The notes beneath the pieces were generated by a model. That model worked only from the letters and a program-made list of their open reading frames with translations. It ran no database searches and was not told where the DNA came from. Position numbers and translations under genes: made by a program. DNA of 33,290 nt from Eubacterium sp. GTDB lineage: Bacteria; Bacillota; Clostridia; Lachnospirales; Lachnospiraceae. The stretch is taken from NCBI GenBank assembly GCA_017433615.1, contig JAFRGW010000166.1, forward strand, positions 1 through 33,290, in the 5' to 3' direction. Of this stretch, positions 8,872 to 16,379 are shown piece after piece. The first letter of the stretch is position 1. Each line of letters opens with the position of its first letter.

Positions 8872-10225
8872 CACCGAACCCTCCGCGTCCTGCATTTTTT
8901 CCGATGGTTCTATACCTGAAATGCAGCATGATAAGCGCGGACACCCCGCTGAATCCCCAGGTCACAACCGGATACCACCCCATAGCCGGGAATCCTGCTT
9001 TTGCCACAATTGTATATAAAAGCAAAATGCCTGACAGCGCCTCTATGGTTCCGAGCACGGGCTGGCTCACATTACTTCCGATACTCTGAAGTGTATAGCG
9101 TCCTGTAAGATAAACAGCAAGTCCGGCCAATCCCCACTGCGACAGTGCAAGGTAAGTGCTTCCGCTTTGAATCACCCCTTCTGCAACGGCACCCGCGCCG
9201 GCAGCCGCCGTCACGAGTTTTTCCGCAAGCAGAAAAGATCCTGCACTGCAGAGCAAAGCTGCAAATACGCTGTGCCGCATCAGACGCCGGCACTCGTCCC
9301 TCAGAAGTCTGAAGCAGCCAGCGCCATACCACCTCCCGCACAGGATTGCTGCAGCGGTTCCATAGGAGCCGACGATCACCTGAAACACATTGCTGATTGT
9401 GGAAGCATATGTATAACCGGCGATCTCAGTGATTGAAAAGCTGTTAACCATCCGCTGCCTGAAAATGCCGGCAAAGGCGACCATTGCCATCATAGCACTC
9501 TTGCTGAGACCGCCGTGCATCAGCTCCCTGTACACGTGAAGCGGTACCTGCGCAGGCCGGCACAGAGCCAGATGTCTCCCCGCGGTAACAGTCAGATAAA
9601 TACTCAGCACCAGGCAAATCAGAACATGATTCAGAAGAACGGCTGCAGCAGCACTCCAGACCGGAAGACGGAGTACACCCGTCAGAAGAACCGTCAGCGC
9701 CGTCTGTGTCACAACGCCGGCCGCTGTTACCGCGCCTGATATGCCTGTTTTGTTCATTCCCTGTACAGTCCAGATCAGAAAATTGCGCAGCGCGGAGAAT
9801 CCGGAACCGGCGATTACCCATGCCGCATATCCCGCAGCCTCTGCCCGCAGTTCCGCCGGGACGTTCAGCATATGAAGAACCGGTCCGGCTGCCGGCACGG
9901 CAAGACACGCCGCAATCGCAAGGAGACCCGTCAGATAAATCCCTCCCCAGAAGGAACTCATGCCGCCTTCTGTCTGCAGTTCTTCAAAGAATCTGCACTG
10001 AACAATCCCAAAGCCCGTTGTCATGCCATTAAATATAAAATGCTGCAGCGTCCCGAGAAATGCACAGCTGCCGATTACCGCTACCGCCTCTTCCGTTCTG
10101 ACCCGTCCGAGAATTCCGGCATTAATCAGGGCATAACACTGCTGAAATACAGCGGATGCCATAATCGGCATCAGGAATGCCGCAAACCTTCTTTCCGGCA
10201 TCATTTTCTGATTTACATGATCCAT
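8864..10225 (-). CDS. MATE-family multidrug/cation antiporter
   Basis: A 453-residue inner-membrane protein with about 12 hydrophobic segments, the expected size for a MATE exporter, which couples efflux of drugs or metabolites to Na+ or H+ entry. The sequence begins with RFAAFLMPIMASAVFQQCYALINAGILGR, the usual first-helix pattern with a polar loop, and has two similar halves. I start at ATG 10225 because GGAGG is 12 bases upstream (GGAGGGACG, spacing 9 from its end). It is the first gene of the operon that continues into the HTH and STAND genes. Its promoter region contains a 38-bp dyad shared with the divergent Ig-like protein gene. The substrate is not visible from sequence. Confidence 0.88.
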   Translation of the reverse strand: MDHVNQKMMPERRFAAFLMPIMASAVFQQCYALINAGILGRVRTEEAVAVIGSCAFLGTLQHFIFNGMTTGFGIVQCRFFEELQTEGGMSSFWGGIYLTGLLAIAACLAVPAAGPVLHMLNVPAELRAEAAGYAAWVIAGSGFSALRNFLIWTVQGMNKTGISGAVTAAGVVTQTALTVLLTGVLRLPVWSAAAAVLLNHVLICLVLSIYLTVTAGRHLALCRPAQVPLHVYRELMHGGLSKSAMMAMVAFAGIFRQRMVNSFSITEIAGYTYASTISNVFQVIVGSYGTAAAILCGRWYGAGCFRLLRDECRRLMRHSVFAALLCSAGSFLLAEKLVTAAAGAGAVAEGVIQSGSTYLALSQWGLAGLAVYLTGRYTLQSIGSNVSQPVLGTIEALSGILLLYTIVAKAGFPAMGWYPVVTWGFSGVSALIMLHFRYRTIGKNAGRGGFGDE

Positions 10226-10253
10226 AAATAACGTCCCTCCACCGGTATTGTTC

Positions 10254-10282
10254 AGAATAACAGATCTGAAAAAAACGGGCAA
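10254..10282 (-). promoter_or_regulatory. Promoter of the MATE-HTH-STAND operon
   Basis: On the minus strand, TTGCCC (10277-10282) and TATTCT (10254-10259) are 17 bp apart. Each matches the vegetative consensus at 4 of 6 positions. The TTG of the -35 box is the end of the left arm of the adjacent 38-bp dyad. Confidence 0.5.
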
Positions 10283-10317
10283 CGATGTGATTTTTAACGT
10301 TAACTTTCACATCGTTG
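10280..10317. promoter_or_regulatory. 38-bp two-level dyad (candidate operator) in a divergent promoter
   Basis: Perfect 11-bp arms, CAACGATGTGA (10280-10290) and TCACATCGTTG (10307-10317), flank a perfect 10-bp palindrome TTAACGTTAA (10294-10303), with 3 bases on each side. Both palindromes share one symmetry axis between 10298 and 10299. The outer CGTTG of each arm supplies the TTG of the -35 box of each divergent promoter. A dimeric or tetrameric regulator bound here could control both directions. Confidence 0.8.
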
Positions 10318-10343
10318 ACGCCTTTCGGTTTCCATGCTAAAAA
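10315..10343 (+). promoter_or_regulatory. Promoter of the Ig-like secreted protein gene
   Basis: TTGACG (10315-10320) and TAAAAA (10338-10343) are separated by 17 bp. The -35 box overlaps the right arm of the 38-bp dyad, mirroring the divergent MATE promoter. Confidence 0.5.
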
Positions 10344-10394
10344 CGTCAAAAAGATCAGACATGTCTTTTACTTCATCGAACAGGGAGGATCTGT

Positions 10395-11900
10395 ATGCAT
10401 AAACAATTCAAACACACACATCTCCTGCGGGGTATTCTGCTCACAGCACTGGTATGCCTGTCTCTCATACTTCCGGGTCAGGCCGCGTATGGCGCTTCCG
10501 GAAAAGTAACCGGTGTCAAGGTAACCAGTCTTCCGGCGAAGACACTGACACTGAAAAAAGGGAAATCATTTAAGCTGAAAACAAAAGTGACCGGCACCGG
10601 CAGTTTTTCCAAAGCTGTGACTTATAAAAGCAGCAATCCGAAAGTTGTTGCTGTCAGCAAAAAGGGCAAACTCACTGCCAAAAAGAATGGCAAAGCAAAG
10701 ATTACAATCACATCAAAAAAGAACAGGAAAAAGAAATATGTCATAAAAGTCACCGTCGGAAAGCCGGTAAAAAAACTGACGCTGAATCAGACAAGCGCTT
10801 CTCTGACAACCGGAAAATCCCTGACGCTGAAAACAACGGTTCTTCCCAAAAAAGCCAGTAACAAAAAAGTTCTCTGGTCCTCCGGAAACACCGCTGTTGC
10901 GACAGTCAGCACCAGCGGTCTGGTTACAGCAAAGAAAACCGGAACAACAACCATCACCGCATTAGCCGCAGACGGATCCGGTAAAAAGGCTTCATGTAAA
11001 GTAACTGTCACAAAACGCACACAGCTCAATATCGGCGGTGAAGTGGATCTGGCTGCTCTTTTTCAAAATGCGTCCTCCCTGCCGCTGAATCAGACACTTT
11101 CCGGATCGGGGAATAACAATTCAGAGGCAGTTTCCTACTATCTGAAAGCTCCCGGGACAGGAAGATATGAATTCATCGCCGTTGACAAGAATGGCAGCTC
11201 ATTATACCCTGACATCTATGATCAAAATCAGAAGGAACTGGACTGGTACGACTGCAACTACAGCACCGGCCGATACGTCGCCGAGCTGACCGCGGGTAAA
11301 ACCTATTTCATCTGGTTCTTCGCCAGTCAGCCTTACTCAATCCGCGTAAGAATGCTGCATCAGGTAAATATTACTTTCAATGCGACAGACGGATATTTTC
11401 CTGAATACAATGAACAATTAGAAGATGTGATAAAACAAGACGCAGTAACAATCCCCTACATGCAGGGAGACTATCTTTATCAATATGCAGAACGGCCATC
11501 ATACGGTAATGATACCAGGGTGTTTGCCGGATGGGCTGACCATCCCGGTGCCTCTGCCTCGGAATGTCTGCCTGTCAGAACCATGACTGCGGAAAATGAT
11601 CAGACACTCTATGCGGTCTGGGCGGAACCGGTTGTGGTCAGGTTCGCCGCAAATAACGGAGTGTTCTTCTATAACGAAAAAACAGGAAGCTATCAGGCAA
11701 TTGTAAGCATCACCTATCCCAGAGGACTGAAACTGTCTGCAGATTATCCGCTGCAATACATCTATTTCCAGAATCCGACACGCAGCGGCTATCAGTTCGC
11801 CGGCTGGGCTGCAACGAGTGATGCAGGAACCAATGACATTATCAATCTTGACCAGACTTTCGCAGATCAAAATATTGAATATTATGCCGTCTGGAAATAA
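10395..11900 (+). CDS. Secreted protein with two BIG2 Ig-like domains and InlB-type B repeats
   Basis: A 501-residue exported protein. Residues 1-34 are a signal peptide (basic start, hydrophobic ILLTALVCLSLILPG, likely cut near AYGA). Two bacterial Ig-like group 2 domains follow (about 37-120 and 123-206), marked by VTYKSSNPKVVAVSKKGKLTAKKNGKAKIT and its second version. Residues about 215-325 form a beta-rich domain resembling pre-peptidase-type modules. Two Listeria-Bacteroides (InlB B) repeats end the protein (about 330-415 and 416-501), each with F.GWA and YAVW. The N-terminal half is very lysine-rich. There is no LPXTG anchor or SLH domain, so attachment, if any, is non-covalent. The start has GGGAGGA 5 bases upstream. 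It is divergent from the MATE operon and shares its operator region. Function is likely adhesion or envelope binding, by inference. Confidence 0.85.
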   Translation: MHKQFKHTHLLRGILLTALVCLSLILPGQAAYGASGKVTGVKVTSLPAKTLTLKKGKSFKLKTKVTGTGSFSKAVTYKSSNPKVVAVSKKGKLTAKKNGKAKITITSKKNRKKKYVIKVTVGKPVKKLTLNQTSASLTTGKSLTLKTTVLPKKASNKKVLWSSGNTAVATVSTSGLVTAKKTGTTTITALAADGSGKKASCKVTVTKRTQLNIGGEVDLAALFQNASSLPLNQTLSGSGNNNSEAVSYYLKAPGTGRYEFIAVDKNGSSLYPDIYDQNQKELDWYDCNYSTGRYVAELTAGKTYFIWFFASQPYSIRVRMLHQVNITFNATDGYFPEYNEQLEDVIKQDAVTIPYMQGDYLYQYAERPSYGNDTRVFAGWADHPGASASECLPVRTMTAENDQTLYAVWAEPVVVRFAANNGVFFYNEKTGSYQAIVSITYPRGLKLSADYPLQYIYFQNPTRSGYQFAGWAATSDAGTNDIINLDQTFADQNIEYYAVWK

Positions 11901-11924
11901 ACAAGACGGATCTGCACTTCACGA

Positions 11925-12084
11925 GGAGACAGGGGACGGTTCTCTGTCTCCTTTTTGCAACTCCTTCCTCGGCTCGTTCTAAAAAGAATGCACTTTCCAT
12001 CGCAGCGAATTTCATCTGAGCTGCGCGGAAAGTGCATTCTTTGTTCTGAAATTGAAAGGAGACAGAGAACCGTCCCGTGTCTCC
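11925..12084. repeat. Nested palindromic (MITE/REP-like) element with GGAGACA ends
   Basis: A 160-bp element. The ends are 27-bp imperfect palindromes, GGAGACAGGGGACGG.. (11925-11951) and its reverse complement copy (12058-12084), identical at 26 of 27 positions. Inside is a second inverted repeat of 16 perfect bases, AAAGAATGCACTTTCC (11983-11998) and GGAAAGTGCATTCTTT (12027-12042), and inside that CGCAGC/GCTGCG (12001-12006, 12020-12025). The whole can fold into a long cruciform or hairpin. It begins 24 bases after the Ig-like protein stop and covers the 3' end of the flavodiiron gene. It has no transposase. Confidence 0.82.
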
Positions 12085-13901
12085 TTTCGACAAACCCTGA
12101 TATACTTGATCGGCTCAACATCAGATGCGGGATGTTTGCACAGCGGGCAGATGAAATCATCTGGAAGCGGATCACCCTCATAGATGTAACCGCAGACGGT
12201 GCAGACCCATCCCTTCTTGCCTTCGGTATTTGGTTTCGGCTTGACGTTCTTCTGATAGTAGGTGTAGGACATGGTCTCTTTGTCAGACATGACGCGCGCC
12301 TCTGTCACCTTGCAGATGAACATGCCGTGCGTTCCGAGATCAACGTACTGCTCTACTTCCAGTGCCATCATTGCGTTGATGAACTGCGGCAGAATGATCA
12401 GGCCGTTGTCGGCGCGTTTCAGATCTTCCATGCCTGCAAATTTGTCAACGGTGCGGCCGGTCTGGAAACCGAAGCGCTCAAAGACAGAGAACGGTGCCTC
12501 AACTGACAGCACATTGACGTTCATCTTCTTGGTCTGCTGGATAACATGGTGTGAGTAGTTTGCCTTGTTAATGTTGACAGCTACTCTGGTCGGATCGCTG
12601 GTCAGCTGTGTGACGGTGTTGCAGATCATGCCGTTGTCCTTCTTGCCGTCATTGCTGGTGATGACATACAGGCCGTATCCGATGTGGAACAGCGCCTTCA
12701 TATCATTCTTGTCAGCCTTGTCCGGGGACTGTGCAATGTAGTCGCGGCAGAGCTCGTCAGCCATCTTCTCGAGTGCAGCACTGCTGTCTGCATCGAGTGC
12801 GGACTTAATGGTAACTTCTGTCTCCAGATAGGTAAGGTCCTTGCAGCCCTCGAGAATCTTCTTCATGGTCTTCTTCGCCATCGGCGCCCATGTTCCGTTC
12901 TCAATGAATCCGACGGTGCGTTTCTGGAAATTGCGCTCAGCCAGTTCTTCCAGGAATGTGCGCATCCACGGGAATACTTCTGCGTTATAGGTTGTGGAAG
13001 CGAAGACAATCTTGTCATAGCGGAATGCGTCCTCGACGGTCTCTGGCATGTCATCGCGTGCAAGGTCAGCAACGACAACCTTCGGCGCTCCTTTTTCTTT
13101 CAGCATCTTCGCCAGCTTTTCAACGGCTTCTTTGGTGTGGCCATATACGGATGTGTAGGCAATCAGAATACCTTCAGACTCCGGTGTATAGGATGACCAC
13201 TTATCATAGAGATCCAGGTAGTATCCGAGATTCTCAGTCAGAACCGGTCCGTGTGTCGGGCAGATGATCTGGATATCAAGACCTGCTGCCGCCTTCAGCA
13301 GATTCTGTGTCTGTGCGCCATATTTTCCGACGATACCGAAGTAGTATCTGCGCGCCTCGCATGCCCATCCTTCCGGATCTTCGACATCATTTGCGCCGAA
13401 TTTTCCAAAGCCGTCTGCAGAGAACAGAACCTTGTCCGTGCTGTCATAAGTAACCATGACTTCCGGCCAGTGTACCATCGGAGCAAATACGAAGGTCAGC
13501 TCGTGTTTTCCGAGAGAAATGCTCTCGCCGTTCTTAACGGTTACGCGGCTCTGCACTGCATCTGCGCCGAAGAACTGATCCATCATCTTGAATGCTTTTG
13601 CATTGGAAATAACCTGCGCATCCGGATAGATCTTCAGGAAATTAGCGATATTTGCGGAGTGGTCCGGCTCCATGTGCTGGATGATCAGATAATCCGGCTT
13701 TCTGTCGCCGATTGCATTGGCGATATTATCCAGCCACTCATGTGTAAAGTTTCTGTCTACGGTATCCATGACCGCGATCTTCTCATCGAGGATGACATAG
13801 GAATTGTAAGCCATTCCCAGCGGTACGACATACTGTCCCTCAAACAGATCAATCTGATGATCATTGACGCCTACATACTTGATATCGTTTGTGATTGTCA
13901 T
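12012..13901 (-). CDS. Flavodiiron protein fused to flavin reductase and rubredoxin domains
   Basis: A cytoplasmic O2 (and/or NO) reductase that protects anaerobes, 629 residues. The beta-lactamase-like domain (1-240) has the diiron ligands H76-x-E78-x-D80-H81, H144, D163 and H217. A flavodoxin domain (about 245-385, AYTSVYGHTKEAV) binds FMN. Residues about 405-560 resemble FMN-binding flavin reductases, and 565-598 form a rubredoxin with two CxxC pairs (WVCTVCGYIYEG, ICPLCKHPASD), so the electron chain is built into one polypeptide. The start has AAGGAGA 5 bases upstream. The odd part is the end: about 22-24 residues after the rubredoxin (from KETRDGSLSP on) are encoded by the palindromic element 11925-12084, which seems to have replaced the original stop codon. 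Confidence 0.93.
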   Translation of the reverse strand: MTITNDIKYVGVNDHQIDLFEGQYVVPLGMAYNSYVILDEKIAVMDTVDRNFTHEWLDNIANAIGDRKPDYLIIQHMEPDHSANIANFLKIYPDAQVISNAKAFKMMDQFFGADAVQSRVTVKNGESISLGKHELTFVFAPMVHWPEVMVTYDSTDKVLFSADGFGKFGANDVEDPEGWACEARRYYFGIVGKYGAQTQNLLKAAAGLDIQIICPTHGPVLTENLGYYLDLYDKWSSYTPESEGILIAYTSVYGHTKEAVEKLAKMLKEKGAPKVVVADLARDDMPETVEDAFRYDKIVFASTTYNAEVFPWMRTFLEELAERNFQKRTVGFIENGTWAPMAKKTMKKILEGCKDLTYLETEVTIKSALDADSSAALEKMADELCRDYIAQSPDKADKNDMKALFHIGYGLYVITSNDGKKDNGMICNTVTQLTSDPTRVAVNINKANYSHHVIQQTKKMNVNVLSVEAPFSVFERFGFQTGRTVDKFAGMEDLKRADNGLIILPQFINAMMALEVEQYVDLGTHGMFICKVTEARVMSDKETMSYTYYQKNVKPKPNTEGKKGWVCTVCGYIYEGDPLPDDFICPLCKHPASDVEPIKYIRVCRKETRDGSLSPFNFRTKNALSAQLR

Positions 13902-14009
13902 GCGATTCTCCTTATCTTTTTTATTTTAAATTGCATTTGATCCTGTCACCGGATGCTCTGTTATCCTGCGGCAGACATGCATTCACTGCACACAGCAGTC
14001 CTGTACACT

Positions 14010-14038
14010 ATTCTATCAGGACACACGCTTTCTTTCAA
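14010..14038 (-). promoter_or_regulatory. Promoter of the flavodiiron gene
   Basis: On the minus strand TTGAAA (14033-14038) and TAGAAT (14010-14015) are 17 bp apart, each 5 of 6 to consensus. The resulting leader is about 100 bases. The rest of the 13902-14127 gap holds only a 9-bp inverted repeat, CATTCTTCA/TGAAGAATG (14065-14102). Confidence 0.7.
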
Positions 14039-14127
14039 AGAGTTTTCCAAAAAACAGGCACATTCATTCTTCAACACAGATTTATAGCCACGCTGAAGAA
14101 TGAGCCTCCGGCAGCTCGCGATTCATT

Positions 14128-14427
14128 TTACATGAATACATCGTCGCCGGTTTTGAAATCAAACGCCGGATGGAAGTCGAATTTTACGGAGCCGACCGGG
14201 ATTCCCGGGATCGCCTTCTTGATCATTGCAGTTCCCTCGAAACCAAATCCTGCACAGAGTTCCACAGCTGTAATACCGGACGCTACCATATCCTTTGCCA
14301 CTTTTACAGCCTCTTCATAATTCGCGCAGCCGACCACTGTCATCTCAATCTCATCAGACGGAATAAATGCCCGCGCTTTTTCCGGATCAACACCTGGTGC
14401 CACATAAATAAACCCACACTTGAACAT
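14128..14427 (-). CDS. DUF6506 family protein
   Basis: A small soluble protein of 99 residues. The pattern FIYVAPGVDPEKARAFI, VVGCANYEEAVKVAKDMV and GITAVELCAGFGFEG agrees with what I remember of the DUF6506 family, whose biochemical role is unknown. No catalytic residues stand out apart from a conserved-looking ELC.GFG.EG segment. The start follows AAGGGAG with 8 bases spacing. It lies upstream of the flavodiiron gene on the same strand, but the latter has its own promoter in the 226-base gap, so co-transcription is optional. Confidence 0.75.
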   Translation of the reverse strand: MFKCGFIYVAPGVDPEKARAFIPSDEIEMTVVGCANYEEAVKVAKDMVASGITAVELCAGFGFEGTAMIKKAIPGIPVGSVKFDFHPAFDFKTGDDVFM

Positions 14428-14569
14428 CTTTCTGCTCCCTTCTCTTTACAAATTCAAGTCACACCACTGTAAAAAATAACGCATTCCTGCAGCCGTCTGT
14501 CCGGGCCGCAAAAACAGCTTTCATACATAATATAAGTATACCTGTATTATCATGCACGCGCAATAACGC

Positions 14570-14598
14570 TTGCAATGTTCTGAACTGCATGCTATATT
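14570..14598 (+). promoter_or_regulatory. Promoter of the Uma2-family gene
   Basis: TTGCAA (14570-14575), 17 bp, TATATT (14593-14598). The -10 box matches 5 of 6. The start codon at 14631 follows with an CGGAGG site in between, giving a leader of about 25 bases. Confidence 0.55.
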
Positions 14599-14630
14599 AT
14601 TTACATAATTATACTCCGGAGGTTAAACCT

Positions 14631-15410
14631 ATGGCTGATTATATAGACACAATTCCAGCGGAAGCATGGCCGACAATGAATATTCTGCAGGAGGCTCTCG
14701 GAGCCTATAATCTGAAACCTGAGGATACCGGCGAACCGGTATCACCGGAGGCCGCCGCTACACTTCTGTTCCGGCAGCTTTTCCCCGGTAAAAAGCAGGG
14801 AGATTTTACGACAGAGGACCTGGAACGGCTGCCGGATGATCTGCGCGTCGAGCTGATCGACGGCGTAATTTATCTGATGTACTCGCCCTCCTCCTTTCAC
14901 CAGACTCTGGCAGGCGCCTTCTATTCCCAGCTGCTGTCCTATGTTGTGGAGCATGACAGTCCGTGCTTTCCTCATATCGCCTGGGACATGCGTCCGGACA
15001 CAGACAACCGCTCAGCAATGCAGCCGGATATTATGATTGTGGCGGATGACTCTGATGCTGTCACAACACAGAAATGTCTGATCGGCTCACCGGCTCTGGC
15101 CGTTGAGATTCTCTCGCCCTCCACGCGCAAGAAAGATCTCACCATTAAGCTGAAAAAATATATGGAAATCGGTGTGTGGGAATACTGGATCATCGACATT
15201 GACAGGGAACAGGTCATCGTCTACTCATTCCGGGGCAGATCAGATCATGAGATTTCACTGTACTCATTTCAGGATAAAATCCCGGTCGGAATCTGCCGTG
15301 CTGCTGATGACCAGTCTGCAGAAGGGTGTGTGATTGATTTTCCGAAAATTGCAGACATCCTGACGATTCTGAAGAAGAAGATGCCGGGAAAGGACTCTAC
15401 ATGCGAATAA
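14631..15410 (+). CDS. Uma2 family (DUF820) putative restriction-endonuclease-fold protein
   Basis: A 259-residue protein with a PD-(D/E)xK nuclease-like core. Recognisable are ELIDGVIYLMYSPSSFHQ (about 70-87), the acidic pair QPDIMIV (about 126-132), AVEILSPSTRKKDLTIKLKKY (about 152-172) with its E..S.....K pattern, and the strand GVWEYWIIDIDREQVIVYS. Members of this family are common in cyanobacteria and Firmicutes, usually with no known target. I start at ATG 14631 (CGGAGG 8 bases upstream) rather than at a poorly supported TTG at 14589. It is convergent with the sortase-like lipoprotein gene, with only 15 bases between the stops. Nuclease activity is predicted, not shown. Confidence 0.85.
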   Translation: MADYIDTIPAEAWPTMNILQEALGAYNLKPEDTGEPVSPEAAATLLFRQLFPGKKQGDFTTEDLERLPDDLRVELIDGVIYLMYSPSSFHQTLAGAFYSQLLSYVVEHDSPCFPHIAWDMRPDTDNRSAMQPDIMIVADDSDAVTTQKCLIGSPALAVEILSPSTRKKDLTIKLKKYMEIGVWEYWIIDIDREQVIVYSFRGRSDHEISLYSFQDKIPVGICRAADDQSAEGCVIDFPKIADILTILKKKMPGKDSTCE

Positions 15411-15425
15411 GCGCATGCGATGGCT

Positions 15426-16379
15426 TTATTCATCCAGGCGATATTCCGACTGGACTGCTGCATCCACATCTTTCCACAGAACAATTTGGATGTGCTCCCA
15501 GTTTTCCAGGCAGGTATACATGACCAGATCATACCGGTCCGATACGGCATGCATATAGTCCAGACCGTCGCTCCCGTATAAGTGATACTCCTCGTTGCTG
15601 CCGTCAAGAACGCCGGCACAGATGTATTCGTGATAAGAGTGATCTTCCTGCACGATATAGGCGCGGGTCTCTCCCTGCACGCTTCTGCAGATTGCGGAAA
15701 ATCCCTGATTGGAATGGTCTCCGATCACATCGGAACCGCCATAATTGATCAGAACGGCATAGTCTTCCATATCTACGCCCTTCTGGTTGTGAGGATCACT
15801 GGAAGCAGACCCGTCGAAAAGGCGCACATTGATGCCGACATCCGGGATCAGAAGCAGACCGGCACTGCCAAAGCGGTCCGGCACAATTCCGGCAAAGCTG
15901 TCTGCCTTCCGGGTCACCTCAAACGGCGGCCGGGAAGTTGTCTCTGTCTCTGTAATCCAGAAGTGCTGTTCGCCGGATGTCCCGTCTTCCTGCTGTGTTT
16001 GTTCCCGATTCTGCTCCTGGTTCCAGTTTTCTTCGGAACCCCATATGGCATCATTGGCGCCGGGGGCATTGCCGGAACCTGCTCCATCCGACGCGCCGGA
16101 AGCGGTGGCACCACCCTGCCAAATATCACCGGCAGCACCAGCTTCACCGTCCATCTGCCCTTCGCCAACTTGACCGGCACTGCCGGCATCACTGCCCGCC
16201 GGAACATTACCGGCCGGACCGGCACCCTGCGCTCCCGCTGCACTGCCTCCACCCCGGCCACATGCGCCGAGAACTCCTGCGCCCGTCAGCAGACAGCAGA
16301 TGCATAAAAACAGCACCGCTGCAGACCAGCGTCCGCACCGGCGTCTGTCAGAATGTGCTGTTCGCATAAATGAACTCAT
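15426..16379 (-). CDS. Lipoprotein with a sortase-like C-terminal domain
   Basis: A 317-residue exported lipoprotein. A basic N-terminus (RRRCGRW) is followed by a hydrophobic segment and a lipobox VLGAC with Cys40. Residues 41-115 are rich in Gly, Ala and Ser, a flexible tether. The C-terminal domain (about 155-302) reads like a sortase: LLLIPDVGINVRLFDG, then IGDHSNQGFSAI with His222 in the catalytic His position, then LVMYTCLENW with Cys290. The Arg normally found about eight residues after the Cys is absent; the strand reads EHIQIVLW. It may be a catalytically altered sortase or a substrate-binding relative. The ATG directly follows the stop of the LtrA gene (TGAATG), so it is coupled to it. 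Domain assignment is by motif only. Confidence 0.68.
   Translation of the reverse strand: MSSFMRTAHSDRRRCGRWSAAVLFLCICCLLTGAGVLGACGRGGGSAAGAQGAGPAGNVPAGSDAGSAGQVGEGQMDGEAGAAGDIWQGGATASGASDGAGSGNAPGANDAIWGSEENWNQEQNREQTQQEDGTSGEQHFWITETETTSRPPFEVTRKADSFAGIVPDRFGSAGLLLIPDVGINVRLFDGSASSDPHNQKGVDMEDYAVLINYGGSDVIGDHSNQGFSAICRSVQGETRAYIVQEDHSYHEYICAGVLDGSNEEYHLYGSDGLDYMHAVSDRYDLVMYTCLENWEHIQIVLWKDVDAAVQSEYRLDE

Noticed and set aside
11925-12084. The nested palindrome as a riboswitch or structured RNA
   Set aside because: It shows paired inverted ends like a mobile repeat, a relative of the element at 18986, and lies at gene 3' ends instead of in a leader.
14041-14127. Inverted repeat CATTCTTCA/TGAAGAATG as terminator of the DUF6506 gene
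   Set aside because: The stem is only 9 bp with a 20-base loop and lacks a T run on the minus strand.
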